Below, piece by piece: positions 11,215 to 24,089 of a stretch of 64,000 nt of DNA. Every line of letters starts with the position of its first letter. Within the stretch, counting starts at the first letter, position 1. The notes beneath the pieces are model-generated. The model did no database searches. It was not told where the DNA came from and saw only the letters and a program-made list of their open reading frames with translations. The stretch is from Porodaedalea pini (lineage: Eukaryota > Basidiomycota > Agaricomycetes > Hymenochaetales > Hymenochaetaceae), in the NCBI GenBank assembly GCA_002794775.1, contig NBAY01000046.1:62001-126000 (forward strand), written 5' to 3'. Made by a program: the position numbers and the translations under genes.

Positions 11215-11731
11215 TTTATTTTTGTGTTCTCCGCTTTCTCGCTTTTCTTATACCTTGTCTTTTCCCGCAATTAGATGTCATTCTGTGGATCTACCAGGAC
11301 GGTTTGCCTCTGTGCGAGGATCGCATCGCCCGGACGCATTACAAAATGAGATTTGAGTCAGAGTCGGAGTACATGCATCTGGACATGTGTTGCATCCGAA
11401 AACAGATCATGACGGAAGCAAAACGCACGCTAAACACTGTTGGATTGAAATTATGCTTAGTGGTATGTAAAGCCGGGACTAGCGCTCAAGTGAGTTGACG
11501 CTCGCAGCTCTCTGCTAAACACACTTAAACATGTACGGCATTGGCATTAATATTGGTAATGCCGAGCGGGCGACGACGGAAACTCCTCGCTCTCGTTCTA
11601 AAACCTTAATCAGGCATCTGCGCGCGACGCCGGCGTGTAGCTGGGCAGCTTCTTAATATAAAGCCCTCACGACCCACGCTAATGCTCATGCACGCCCACG
11701 TCTCCCACTGGCACACCCAGTGGCCTCTTCG
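11215..11731. other. Intergenic region upstream of the truncated TRK copy
   Basis: From about 11655 it resembles the 5' flank of the complete TRK gene (ataaagccctcacga at 51137), so the duplication includes promoter sequence. Nothing else was seen. Confidence 0.6.
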
Positions 11732-12945
11732 ATGGCGACTCGGATGGCCGATCTCTGGCCCAAGCCCAAGCTCTGGTGGTCCAAAATCGAGAACAACCTC
11801 AATTTCTTCCGTGTCCACGTCCTCTTCTTGTGCGTAAAAGATCTCTTGCAGATGCACTTCGAACAGTCCTGATATTGCGTTTCACTTTACAGCACATTCA
11901 CGCCCCTCGTTTTCTCTGCGATATTCTACGCAGCCAATGGCGAGAACCACGTTCCGTACATAGACGCGCTCTTCAGCTGCTTCAGCGCCGGCGTCGTCTG
12001 CGGGCTCCTCACCATTGACCTCAGTGCCCTCACGGGCTTTCAGCAGGCCATCCTCTTTGTGCAGGCTGCTATAGGCAATCCGGTATGTCTTTTTGCACCA
12101 TGCACCAGATCCATCTGGCCGACTTACTTGTGCGAATGAAGGTGGTCGTGTCGTGGGTAATGGTCTACATCAGAAGGTGCGTTCACGTTCAACCTTCCCA
12201 CCCGTAGCCCTGCGCTGATAAGAAAGTGCATATCAGACGGTACTTTAATAAAAAAACTGGAGTACATCGTCGAGGCGGAGATTGAGAAGCGTAAGGCGCT
12301 CGCAGAGCAAAGAGCCCTCGAAGGAGATGGAAGTGGGGGAGAAAGGTTGCTGAGACGATTGACGCGTGCGTTTACGACTCACCCGACAGCGCAGGGTGGC
12401 GAGAGGAATGGGGCTGCAAACGGGGATGGGGACGGGGGAGGCGAGGACGAGAAGAAGCGACCCGCTTTTCGCGCACGAGACACAGCTGGCGCCGTCCGCC
12501 CTGACGCGATACGGCGGACATCCGACGCGCCGAGACGCTGTCGATCCCAATGGGTGGATCACGGATCCAGCTCTGGCGCCGGCTCCGGGTCTGAAGAGCT
12601 CAGGTGCAGCCGTCGAGTGGCCTTCGCAGGCAAGCACTCTACGGAACGATGGAAACCCTGCGGCATCCGGTATCCCTCTTGAGAAGACGCAGACGGTGGG
12701 CTTCCAGATACGCGAACAGGAGCGCGTGACCGAAGGGCGTGCATCTGCGTCCCTCGCCGGTGCCGGAGCCGATGGCTACTTCGGACTGAGAGTCGTGAGC
12801 CCTGACGCATCGAGCAGCTATCGACCATCCATGGACATCATCCACGACGACCGAAGTACGTTTCATGTCTTTCCTTCTCTCCCTTCCGTTCCTTCCTTTA
12901 TTCCCAAAGCTGTTCTCTAATGGTTTATGTTTTAACAGCATACAT
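11732..12945 (+). pseudogene. Truncated TRK potassium transporter, 5' half only
   Basis: Paralogue of the complete TRK gene at 51230. Exons match it one for one: 11732-11829, 11893-12082 (190 nt in both), 12142-12176 (35 nt in both), from 12237, and the first bases of exon 5 at 12939. It encodes the first membrane-pore-membrane unit (TFTPLVFSAIFYAANGEN, GFQQAILFVQAAIGNP) and part of the long hydrophilic loop. It is dead: the loop changes frame around 12500-12540 (homology moves from the frame of RLLRRLTRAF to that of EWPSQASTLRND), and the gene stops at 12945 where an inverted-repeat element begins, seven bases into exon 5. No pore units 2-4 remain. Confidence 0.85.
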
Positions 12946-13688
12946 CACTTCAGGTACCCCTTTTACCCAGACCTCTTAGGTGTAACTTGGCCCAATTGAG
13001 TTACACCTAAAGGTGCCTGTCCTGATATGTATATATATAGTCTGGGATGTCCCAGGACAGGGGATATTCCTGTAAGTTAATACCTATTAGCACAGTTACC
13101 ATAGGGCTGTCCCTCTGTTGTCACTGGGTGCCAGGGGGACTTTTCACTGGGATTTCCCCAGGTAATTTCAACCTAGTTTTATACTAAAAAATTGATATTT
13201 TAGGGCTTAAATTAGCAATTCCATGTTAGTTTTGAACAGTTGTGATGCATTTAATGCTTGGCCTTGTGCATGGCCACTTTATACATACTAAACAGTTGCT
13301 ACTCTGTGAATATTATCATAGATTCAGCTTCACTGGATATTTGTATGACAACAGATATGATATGGCTACACATCTCTAGCTTTGAATATAAGGAAAGTCC
13401 TCTTTTAATCTCTATATAGCATGACCACAAGTAGAACTTTGAGAAATGATGACCTCAGTGATAACAACAGAGTATTAAGCCTCTGTAATTTATAGAATAC
13501 ACCCATGTTCTTGATTATTATGATTTAGAATACCTAGGAATGACTTTAACTGATAAGTATATGTATCTCATATCTATGGGGATAGCTCATAGATAATAAC
13601 CCAGGGATAGCCCAGACATAATTTCATAGGGATAGCCCAGATGTTTACAGAGGGATAGCCCAGAGATAATAATCCAGGGATAGCCCAG
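12946..13688 (+). repeat. Left terminal inverted repeat of a foldback-like element
   Basis: 743 bp beginning cacttcaggtacccc, nearly identical to the reverse complement of 50135-50902. It includes a small palindrome (ggtgtaact ... agttacacc, 12979-13008) and, at the inner end, five copies of gggatagcccag. No coding capacity. With the gypsy nest removed the element is about 2.1 kb, mostly inverted repeat, as in foldback or long-TIR non-autonomous DNA elements. Confidence 0.85.
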
Positions 13689-14198
13689 GGGGAACTTATT
13701 GTAATAAATAACACAAAGATCATAGCTTCTAGGACAGTAGACCTTGTTTGTACATACATTATGCTACACCAGCACTGTCAAAACTACACTGCATGACTTT
13801 GAAGGCACCAGAGTTGCATCCTAAATTAAACTGCATGTGCAAAGGGCTTTGAGTCACCCTCCTTTCCTCATGATTCACCACCAAGCCCTTGCATGAAACA
13901 TTCAATGCATTGTGAAGAACTATTAGGTCCACTTTCAGCACTCAGAGATTGAAGCTTTGTGTAAACCCTTATGAATTACAGGATTTTCAATAAACCTTGT
14001 CAGTGTGCATTTCAAAAAAAAAAAAAGTTATGTGCCTCCCAAAGCAGAATCTGCCTTTTTAGGTGGGGACATGTTGTGGATTTGTTTGCTAGCTCTGCAT
14101 CATGCTCTCAAGAGGTGGATAATCTGAACAGCAGATGTAAAATAAAATGGAGAAAGTGGGGCCTTCAATATGGCAGAGTATTTTTCTCTTAAAAAATC
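13689..14198. other. Internal spacer of the foldback-like element
   Basis: AT-rich, non-coding, with an A13 run at 14014. It continues at 50050-50134 on the other side of the gypsy nest. aaatc at 14194-14198 is the left target duplication of the E0 LTR. Confidence 0.6.
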
Positions 14199-14507
14199 TG
14201 TTAGAACTCGAACCTTCACCTTTTCTCTTACTCTCCTTTTTACCATTTCTTCATTTTAATCACTCCTTTTCATTATATTTAATCATCTTTTCAATCATTT
14301 CCCACACTCCATTCACCTGACCTTCATTCATTCCATTCCACTCCTTTATGTAATCTTAGATAATTGGGCAACTGGTTCTCATGAGGTGATCACTGTATAT
14401 AAGGAAGAGGAATCGCATCTGAACACCTGTTCTGCTTTTCCTCTTACCTCCATGATGACCTAGGTGAGACCACGTCCCCCTCCTGTAGTAGAGTATATTG
14501 TATTAAT
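14199..14507 (+). mobile_element. E0 solo gypsy LTR, left part
   Basis: Starts TGTTAGAACTCGAACC and resembles the other LTRs. It is interrupted at 14507 by E1; the remainder is at 49915-50044, total about 439 bp. The flanks aaatc (14194-14198 and 50045-50049) are the target duplication. There is no internal region, so it is a solo LTR left by LTR-LTR recombination. Confidence 0.88.
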
Positions 14508-14935
14508 TGTTAGGATACGAACTTTCACCTTCTCTTTTATTTTTTCCTTTTTACCATTTCCTTTATTATATTTATCCTTTTTCATTATAATTAATTATCC
14601 TTTTCAATTGTTTCCCACACTCCCTTCACACAACGTTCATTTGTTCCATTCCTTTCCTTTATATAATCTTAGATAATATAGTCTCATGGTTGCCGCTATG
14701 AGAGGTCTCAGGAATCGCAGGAACTCCTTGTTCTGCTTTTCCTCTTACCTCCACGACAACCTAGGTGAGACTCGTCCCCCTTGTATTAGTATATGTTGTA
14801 TTAATCCTCTTACCTCTGTGATGACCTAGTCTGAGCACAGCGTGTCCTGAGTCGCCACTCGAGTATAGCACGTCCCAGACGACAGTCAGCCGAGGCTTGC
14901 CCAGTCTGAGCCATCTCCTGGACTCCTGCCTAACA
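14508..14935 (+). mobile_element. E1 5' LTR (428 bp)
   Basis: TGTTAGG...CCTAACA ends. Target duplication ttaat at 14503-14507 and 49910-14. It contains the gttctgctttt motif matching the primer site just inside the element (from 14937, one base after the LTR). Confidence 0.9.
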
Positions 14936-16609
14936 TAAAAGCAGAACCCCACCCAGGCTCATCCCCAGCGTACGTTGTTGCTGTCGACTCGCCTTCACTC
15001 AGTCTAGAGGAGCGCTCCCCTCGACGGACTTGACGTGTAAACCCCCTAAACGACAACCCTTAACCCTGCCCGGATGTTTTCGGACGTTCATGTATTATGT
15101 AAACTCTTAACCGACTTTTTCCGACCCTGGCTCTCTGCATTTCCCTTTGGTGGAGAAGCCACTTAACTTGGATGTGGGTGACATTACGTGTTCAGTCGTC
15201 AACGTCATTGTCGATTGTTATCTCTGCCACATCTTTCTGCCTCATTATTAACTTCGCTGACAAACCTGTTCAATGTTGGCATAACCCTGGATCAAACGCA
15301 CAACTGATCCCTGTCCCCCCACCGTTGTCAAGATAGATCTCACCAATGAACAACAATGGGCTCTCCCTGCATTGGCACATTGGAATCCAGACCGGCCAGG
15401 CTACGTCGTGACCAACAACAGCGGTGTCGTACACAATATCTGGTGGAGTGAAATCCGACATGGCTGGTATTCATCAGACAAACAAGGAAGGAGAGCAAGG
15501 TGGCCCCCAGCTGTCCCTCCATCGCCCACACCATCAATGTCGACAGTGACGTTACCATTGACCCCAGGTCCATACCGTGAAACCTGTAGGGACCCTTCAC
15601 CTCCAACACCACCTGAGCCTTCGACACCGACGCCTGAAACAATGTCAACAGGTTTCAGCCAGCAACAGCTGGAACAGATTGCAGTGATTGTGGCAGGTGC
15701 ATTCGCACATCAGGCAAGCAACACCCCAGCACCGGCCACTGTCGCCAATCCCCGACCCCCAACATCGACGTTGCCCAGCCATGTGAATTCACTGGCGGCA
15801 ACAACTACCTTGACTTCAGACACGAAGTCACCCTCTTTGTCTCAGCGAATCCCATGAAGTCACCCTCTTTGTCTCGGCGAATCCCATGAAGTACCCCTCA
15901 TCATCGAGCAAGATTTACCTCACCCTTTCCTACCTCAAGGGTGGCAACACGTCGATGTGGGCCCAGAACTACATTGAAGAATTCATGGCAAATGGCATCA
16001 TGAGGTTCACAGATAGCTGGGTCAGATTCCAGGAAAGGCTGGACACCTCGTTTGATGATCCAAACCAGAAAGAGAAAGCCTTGGCACTCTTCCAAACCCA
16101 GGTCCAGAAGGACCTCTCTGCTGACAAGTTCTTCCAGAAGCTCGACACGATCATCATGATGGCAGGACTAACAGATGACGCCATCATCTGCGACCGCCTG
16201 AAGTGAGCAATGAACATCGAGGTGGTCCACGGAGTGTTAAGGTCGACGCTGGCCCCGACCATGTATGATGACTGGAAGAAAAAGGCAATCAAAATCGATT
16301 GGGGTGAACAACAAATCCACACCATCTAGCGAGGCTGCACATTCCCACCCCTGCCTCACCCTCAGCAACAGCAAGCACCCCCACCTCGCCAGCCGGTTGC
16401 GACTCCGCATGTCGACAAACGCGATGCGACTGGAGTCACCTTTGGAGGAGCCAGCCAACCAATGGATGTCTCAATGAATGAGGTGCAATGTCAATGAGCG
16501 TGCTGGATCTGTGGCCAGCTGGGGCACTTCAAGGACAAGTGCCTGCAAGGACAGGGGATCGTGCAGCATATGCTGCAGATGATGGTGCCAAGTGAATGTC
16601 ATCTCCTCA

Positions 16610-19344
16610 TGTTAGGGTCGGGCGAATATTCCAATTCTTTAACCACAAAGGTATTGCCTTCTGGACTGTATGGTCCTCTGAGTGGTGTATTACCGAGACG
16701 ACTTTACTTATCTTTGACCGATCCCGTTGTGGAGATCCCGATGCCGCTGGCCTCGGAATCGGCTCTATTAGGTTCGACTCGACTCAGGACAGTCTTACAA
16801 GTATCCCCGACGCATTTCAGGACAGTTTCAGTGTTTGGCAGTATTAACTCGACGCATACAGCTTGGTTCTGCACCGGTGAGCCACCGAAGTCCATTTTGG
16901 GTCACATCTGGTATTGTTCCGAGCCTCCCGAAGCTTAATTACTCATGTTCTCGAGTTACGGCTCCGAGTTCCGGCTATTTGGTGTTGTTTGGCTAGAGCC
17001 TCCGGTCTGTCTTTGTGTCCTTTGTACGCCGCTCAGAGGCTCAACCCTCTGTTGGTTATTTAAACACTCATGTAAATGTCTCAAAAATACAAGTTTGTTT
17101 CCCCTGAGTCAGTCCCAGTCTTTAGTTCTCGTCTCCGTCGCCGTTCAGTGTCGTTCCGTCCGTTCCGTCCGTTCCGTCTCGAGTCCCGTTTTCGGCCAAA
17201 TCTTGCTTTCGCTATATCGCCCTCAGTTCTTATCCGTTTCCCGAGCTCTCTTCAGATTCTAAATCTCGTCGAAAATCGCTTTCGAACACTGTCTTTTCTT
17301 GCACGATTCCGATCCCGCGTCGTAGAGCTATGAAAATAGCTTTTGGTTCCGGGAGTTCCGTGCATTCCACCAGCCGCAACCAGTGCAACTGCTATATCTC
17401 CGTCAATTCTGCATCGCGTCTCGAGGTCTTTTCAGGTTCAGAATCGTCTCGACGAATAGTATCGATTACTGTCTTCACTGGCGAGTTTCCGAGCCCGGGT
17501 TGTCAAGATCATAGTTGCCCTTTGTTCTCCGACCACATTTAGGCACGTTTTGCCGGTCGTCCTTTGTACTCGTGTCCTCGAGTCGACACCTAGCCCCGAG
17601 TATTCTATTACACTTCCCCACACTTCCTGACACTATCCCCTCCATCAGACACATTAGAGTGAACCCCCAGTGGCTGAACTCAACCAGGTCCGAGTCTGCC
17701 AGTAGACCGTACCGTCACCTTTCACCGTAACCAGCTTCTCCTTTGCTGCCCTTATCAGGTGGAACCTGAGGTTGGTATTGAAAGCACTTAGTTACAGCAG
17801 ATAGGGGAGGTAATGCCCTAGAGGGTCGAGAGATGTTTGGTTATGCTGCAATGTTGTCTAGGAGGCAAACTGCAAGGCTTGGCGTAGCCGAGATGCACTC
17901 AACCAGACTAGGTTCTGTGGACAATGAGAGGAACCTTCTAAGCGTGGCGTAGCCGAGGGTCTACTCAATCAAAGTCAATCCTTATTCAACTTGGGACAAA
18001 TCCTCAACCCAGTATGGGGCGGACTCATTATTCAACCAAGGAGGATATTACACAGTGGTGGTTATAGATGTAGAGGTAGGGGTAAGAAGATAGCTATGCA
18101 GGTAGCTAAAACCGTACTGTAAAAGCGATAGAGAATGGGGATCTGGGGTGCTAGTTACTCGGCCTTATATAGCCTACTGAATTTCTAATTTCTTTACGTT
18201 CTGTCCAACCAGATGCCCTTCCATTTCCTTCCTATGTTTCAGGTGGCCGCAGCACTTGGCTGCTGCGGTGGGGATGTATGCACATGTACTCCATCCAATG
18301 GTTTTCTTGCATTCTGCAATTTAGACTGTGGTGTGAGTCACGTGATGTCATGACCCCCGCGCTCGGGTGAGTACATCACTAATTCGGTAGTCGGGCCCCC
18401 ACGTTCTCCACATGCTTCGGTTTAATTAACTTCCTGCTTCTCCCGTGTGCTTCTATATTGGGGCTTTACTTCCCTGCTTCTCAAAGCGTCTTCCTCGGTT
18501 GTGGCACTGCATAGCCTATCGGGTTGCATTGCTGTGCTCGGGTGTTCACTCCTCCCATTCAAATCCATTGGGGATAACCATGTGGACCCATGGGTTATTC
18601 TTGGATCACCATTCAGTGTCAGGTCCACTCAGTGATAGGGCTGCTCCGCCGAGACATGTCTCCATTGTAAACGGTGGGTCATGTGGTCCTAGGGCTAGAG
18701 TGATCTTGAATGTTCGTCTTCGTGACACGTGCTCAAATTTGTATAGCGTAATCGTGCCTTGATGCTTTATGTCCCTGAGGTATGCCCAACAGTGCTTGAG
18801 TGCTGTCGTTATGTGTATTGGTACATCATTCCCCTGTACTGGACTCGGGGTAGGTATTCGTATCATCATCTTGCAGTTCCTGCATTCTTCATGTGGCTCC
18901 TTATTGTATTGGATAACTGTATCCCATTTGTAGTTTTCCATGCCACGTTCTTCTTTACTGATATGGACTTTATATGTCTTGGCATCTTGATAGTAGATTG
19001 CCTGTCCTGTTTCAAAGTATGGGGATTGGCCTTCCCACTTGTGTGCTCGTAATGTGATGTCCTGGTCCATTAATCCTATTGTCTTCAGGAGTTCTGGGAC
19101 CTTCTGTGCTATGTTCTGTAGTAGCATGCACTTGGTGCATTGGGGATCAACCTCCATTGGTTGTCCTTTGCTTTCTTGACGTTTGTGTGCCATGTCACAA
19201 GATGTGACGGTGTAGCGTGATTGTGACTGACGGATTTTTTCCTGGGCAAGTATCCATCAAGATCAGGTGACCACGTAATCGCGTGTATGATTGACGGTGA
19301 TCTGCCTTGATCGACGTTTCCGAATGTGCAAAAATTTCCTTTCA
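16610..19344. mobile_element. 2.7-kb TG...CA insertion in E1 gag
   Basis: Starts TGTTAGGGTCGGGCG, ends ATTTCCTTTCA, and is flanked by the 5-bp duplication cctca (16605-16609, 19345-19349), the footprint of an LTR-integrase event. I found no matching LTR pair inside, so it may be a very long solo LTR of another family. Promoter-like tatttaaac lies near 17057; a cgttccgtc microrepeat lies near 17155-17180. Confidence 0.75.
18606..19193 (-). CDS. Unrecognised 195-aa ORF within the 2.7-kb insertion
   Basis: Open frame beginning MAHKRQESKGQPMEVDPQC with a well-mixed composition and several Cys (CTKCML, CRNCKMM) that could form a metal-binding site. I do not recognise the family. It is intron-free and antisense to E1. 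It could be a fragment of a protein captured by the element, or chance; moderate length and composition favour the first. Confidence 0.4.
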   Translation of the reverse strand: MAHKRQESKGQPMEVDPQCTKCMLLQNIAQKVPELLKTIGLMDQDITLRAHKWEGQSPYFETGQAIYYQDAKTYKVHISKEERGMENYKWDTVIQYNKEPHEECRNCKMMIRIPTPSPVQGNDVPIHITTALKHCWAYLRDIKHQGTITLYKFEHVSRRRTFKITLALGPHDPPFTMETCLGGAALSLSGPDTEW

Positions 19345-19489
19345 CCTCACCAATGAGCTGGGTGCAATGAAGGAATCAGCATTCAAGGAAGTCGTAGACA
19401 CTCGAAGGATGACAGTGGAGGACTATGTGGAGGAAGGAGATGATGAAGAGGTCATTGACTCACAGGATTTTGCGAGTGGTCAGGCATAG

Positions 19490-22400
19490 CCATTGGGGTG
19501 ACTGACCGAGAAGAACAAGGGGCTTTGTATCCAGATTCAATAAAATATAACCAACCGTCTGTACAATACATAGATGCAAATGACATCGATGGTTTTCCTG
19601 ATTATGAAGTCCCCACCGATGTGAGTGAGAACAACAAGTACGAGCAGCTGTTCATGAGGGGAACTGGCAGATGCCAGCTGGACCTCCTCCTAAACATCAG
19701 ACACAGTGTGGCAGGTGAAATGAGAGAGGTGGACGTGCATGCCCTCGTGGATTCAGGGTGTATGGGATCATGCATTGATGTGAGGTTTGTGGAACGGTAT
19801 GGGTTGGAGACCAAGTGATACATCAGACCCCTCGTGGTGCTCAATGCAGACGGCATGCACAATGAGGCTGGATTGATCGAGAACTACGTCGACGTCGAGT
19901 TAATGATTGGACACCACAAGGAAAGGATCATCCTTGCAGTAACGTCCCTGGCATCATCAAACATCTTCCTTGGTTACGACTGGCTTCGATGCCACAACCC
20001 AGAAGTCGACTAGAAGACGGGTTCAATTGAATTCACCTGCTGTCCAGAGGAATGTGCAATCGAGAAGGAAGCTGTGGAAGAAATGAGGAGGGTACAAGAA
20101 GTGCAAATGGACAAGGTGTCCTGGCCTGCATATCTCGATGACTATGCAGATGTCTTCTCAGAGAAGGGATTCGAGAAACTACTGGAACACTGCCCCTGGG
20201 ACCACGTTATTGACCTAAAACCCGACTTCAAACCCAGTGACTGTAAGATCTACCCACTGACACCAACAGAACAGGAGTCACTGAAGGATTTCCTTGAGGA
20301 GAACCTGAAGTCAGGTTGCATATGAAAGTCAATTTCACCGATGGCATCACCCTTCTTTTTCATCAAGAAGGCCGACAAGTCCTTGCGACTGATCCAGGAT
20401 TACCGGAAACTCAATGAGGGCACAATCAAGAATAAGTATCCTCTCCCCCTTATTGATGAGCTTGTCGACAAGGTCAAGAAAGCCAAGTTCATCACTAAGC
20501 TGGACCTTTGCTGGAGATACTACAACATCCGGATCTGGGAAGGTGATGAGTGGAAGGCAGTGTTCTGCACGAACATGGGCCTCTTCAAACTGACAGTCAT
20601 GTTCTTTGGTCTTTGTAACGCACTGGTGACATTCCAGGCTTTTGTCAACCACATCTTCAAGGACCTGATCTACGCAAACCTGATCATCATCTACCTCGAC
20701 GACATCCTGATCCTCTTGGAAACCATAGAGGAACATATCGAGACATTGAGACGCATACTTCAGATCCTTTGAGAAAACAGCCTGTACCTGAAACCAGAGA
20801 AATGCGAGTTTGATGCCAAGGTCATCAAATATCTTGGTCATATCATTGGCAATGGCGAACTGAAGGCTGACCTGGCAAAGACAGAAGCAATCGCTAGCTG
20901 GCCCATCCCTCGCAACCTCAAGGAACTCCAAAAGTTCCTTGGAATGGGCAACTGGCTACGACAGTTCATCAAGGACTACAGCAAGGTAGTCCATCCATTG
21001 ACATCGCTGATGGGAAAGAAGGGCTGGGTATGGGAGACCAAACAGCAGGAAGCGTTTGAGGAGCTGAAGCATCATCTCAGCTCACCTCCAGTCCTGGCGA
21101 TCGCCAACAATGAGGGCCCTTTCCACGTAGAAGTGGACTTGTCAAACTTTGCACTTGGGGGTGTGTTGTTGCAGAAGCAGGGAGGCAAGTGGAGGGTGAT
21201 CGCCTACCGGTCAGAGGTGCTCCTACCGGCAGAGTGAAACTATGAGATCTACGACAAGGAGATGCTTGCAATCATCTCGGCACTCAAGGAGTGGAGGCAA
21301 TATCTTCTCGGCGCCCGCCATAAGATCGAGATCTGGTCTGACCACGCCAACCTCACGTACTTCAGGTCGACGCAGAAGCTGAGCTACCGTCAAGCTTGCT
21401 GGTGAACAGAGCTTGAAGAATTCGACTTCCACCTCGAGCATAAGTCGGGGAAGACAATGGGCAAGGTGGACCTGCTGTCACGCAAGGCGGGCTATGATGA
21501 GGGCAAGGATGACAATGACAGGGTCGTTCTCATCAAGGAGAAGTGGCTGAACCAGGGAGTGGTGAGAACATCACATGATGAGGTGTTGGAACGAGTGGGT
21601 GAGGTGCAGAGGGCGCAGGACATGTCAGAAAGGCCGACAGGTATGACAGAGGTCAATGGGTTGTGGTGGATGAAGGGAAAGGTGTACGTACCATTGACAA
21701 TGAAGGAAGCGGTGCTGAGGGAATGCATGACTCGACCCTGGCAGGACACCCCAGATCATCAAAGATGGTCAAACTGGTACATTGAGATTTCTTGTGGGCA
21801 TCAATGTTCTCCAACGTCTGAGCATACGTCCAAGGATGCGATCATTGTCAACAAACGAAGGCCCTGAGAACCTTGAGGTCGAGACCCCTCCATCCGAATG
21901 CAGTCCCTGAAGGTCCTTGGGAAATCATCACAGTTGATCTCATCGAGGAACTCCTGGACTCAAAAGAACACAATGCAATCTGCGTCTTCGTGGATAGGTT
22001 CTCGAAGCAGATGCACGCAATCCTGACGATGATGAAATTGTCAGCAGAAGGCATGGCCCAACTGTATTGCAACCACGTTTTCCGTCTCCACGGCTTGCCG
22101 AAGAAGATCATCCATGACCGTGGCACACAGTTCGATGCATTGATGATGAAGGAGTTGTACAAGCTCTTACACATTGAAGGAAACCCGTCAATGGTGTACC
22201 ACCTGCAAACAGATGGTCAAACGGAACACGTTAACCAAGAGATCGAGCAGTACCTTTGGCTCTTTGTTAACCATCAGCAATCAGACTGGAAGGACTGGCT
22301 CCCCCTCACAGAGTTCGCATACAACAACTGTGAACACTCGGTGATGAAAATGTCTCCCTTCTACACAAATACAGGACGTCACCCTCTGAGCTTTGATACG

Positions 22401-23085
22401 ATGCAAATCTCATCTGCTAACATGTCAGTGGAAGAATTTGTGAAACACATCAAGGAAACTCATCACGTTGTGAAGGACAATTTGGTCAAGGCAGCAGAGG
22501 ACATGAAGTGCTACCATGACCAGACGGTGGGAACTTCCGTGGAATATAAAGCTGGAGACAAGGTCTTCCTCAATGGACAAAATATCAGTACAGATTTGCC
22601 AACGAAGAAGCTAACCGACAAGTGGTATGGCCCCTTCGACATTGTTGACAAAGTAGGAGCGAGCACATATAAGCTCAAGCTCCCTAAGCAATGGAAAAAG
22701 GTCCACCCTGTCTTCAATGAGGCCCTGCTGAAACTAGCCACCGAACTGTCCTTCGAAAGTCAAAAACAGCTGCCACTGCCACCACCTGACATCATTGACA
22801 ATGAGGAGGAGTATGAGATCGAGGAGGTCATCGACTCACGACTACACCGAGGAAAACTAAAATACCTTGTCAAGTGAGTCGTGTACAATGAACCGACTTG
22901 GCAGCCAGAGACAGACTTCGGCGAGAACGCAAAGGAGGCGATCACTGAATTCTATTGAAAACATCCCGGCACTCCTCGAAAACTCAACATTCCTCGCCAA
23001 TGACTCCATCCGCTCTACATTGATACCAAGCCAGACGACCATGATCTTGGTTGGTCAGGATGCCCAACCTTGAGGGGGGGGGTAA
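19490..23085 (+). pseudogene. E1 pol, degenerate (protease-RT-RNase H-integrase-chromodomain)
   Basis: The full gypsy pol order is recognisable: protease ALVDSGCMGSCIDVRF (about 19741), RT with YLDDILIL (about 20692), RNase [11 protein letters not shown] (about 21335), integrase with HDRGTQFDA (about 22115) and GPFDIVDKVG, and chromodomain EEYEIEEVIDSRLHRGKLKYLVK (about 22806). Many codons are TGA where E2/E5 have an Arg codon (for example 19816-19818, 21402-21404), and a polypurine tract precedes the LTR at 23072-23085. Non-functional. Confidence 0.9.
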
Positions 23086-23339
23086 TGTTAGGACACGAAC
23101 TTTCACCTTCTCTTTTATTTTTTCCTTTTTACTATTTCCTTTATTATATTCATCCTTTTTCATTATAATTAATCATCCTTTTCAATCGTTTCCCACACTC
23201 CCTTCACATGATGTTCATTTGTTCCATTCCTTTCCTTTATATAATCTTAGATAATATAGTCTCATGGTTGTCGCTATGAGAGGTCTCAGGAATCGCAGGA
23301 ACTCCTTGTTCTGCTTTTCCTCTTACCTCCGTGACAACC
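23086..23339 (+). mobile_element. E1 3' LTR, 5' fragment
   Basis: The first 254 bp of E1's right LTR, cut by the E3 LTR at 23340. The rest of this LTR is missing: what follows E3 is E3's own complete LTR and then E1's target duplication. Confidence 0.85.
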
Positions 23340-24089
23340 TGTCAGGACTCGAACTCTTCCTTTCCTTTATTTTTCCTTTTTTATCATTTCTTTTCTTTTA
23401 ATCACTCCTTTTCATTACATTTAATCATCTTTCCAATCATTTCCCACACTCCCTTCACACGACCTTCATTCATTCCATTACCGTTCATTTATGTAGAGTT
23501 AGGTAATATAGTCTCATGGTCGACGCTATATAAGGTCTCAGGAATCGCATGAACTCCTTGTTCTGCTTTTCCTCTTACCTCTGCGACGACCTAGGTGAGA
23601 CTCATCCCCCCTGTATTAGTGTATATTGTATTAATCCTCTTACCTCCACGACGACCTAGTCTGAGTACAGCGTATCTGTTAGGCGGGAGTCCGGGAAACG
23701 ACTCGGACTGGGCAGGCCTCGGCTGACTGTTGTCTGGGACGTGCTATACTCGAGCGTAGACTCGGGACACGCTTACTCAGGCTAGGTCGTCGCGGAGGTA
23801 AGAGGATTAATACAAGTCTAAACTAATACAAGGGGGACGAGTCTCACCTAGGTCGTCGCGGAGGTAAGAGGAAAAGCAGAACAAGGAGTTCATGCGATTC
23901 CTGAGACCTTATATAGCGACGACCGTGAGACTATATTACCTAACATTACATAACGAGTGGGAATGGAACGAATGAAGGTAGTGTGGGAATGATTGTGTAG
24001 GATGGGTAAATATAATGAAAAGGACGAATATAATAAAGGAAATGGTAAAAGGGAAAATAGAGGAAAAGGTGAAAGTTCAGGTTCTAACA

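Larger units (their letters stand above)
15333..19489 (+). pseudogene. E1 gag, degenerate and split by a 2.7-kb insertion
   Basis: Gag of a Ty3/gypsy chromovirus in two pieces, 15333-16609 and 19350-19489. Recognisable blocks are the conserved N-terminal KIDLT...NNSGVV, the capsid stretch SYLKGGN..WAQNYIEE, and the CCHC knuckle CWICGQLGHFKDKC. Stops are frequent (for example TGA at 16204-16206 and 16495-16497; TAG in place of CAG at 16327-16329). A duplicated ~36-bp segment near 15835-15885 breaks the frame. The slippery heptamer of younger copies is mutated to GGATTTT near 19465. Confidence 0.85.

Noticed and set aside
9807..11270. Long antisense ORFs across the PXR1 gene
   Set aside because: They mirror the Lys/Glu and Ser/Pro-rich low-complexity coding strand and have no family features.
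12946..13688. Long terminal repeat of another retrotransposon
   Set aside because: The two copies are inverted, not direct, and the ends are CACTTCAG, not TG...CA.
17155..17182. cgttccgtc tandem repeat as a functional array
   Set aside because: Three short units only; ordinary microsatellite.
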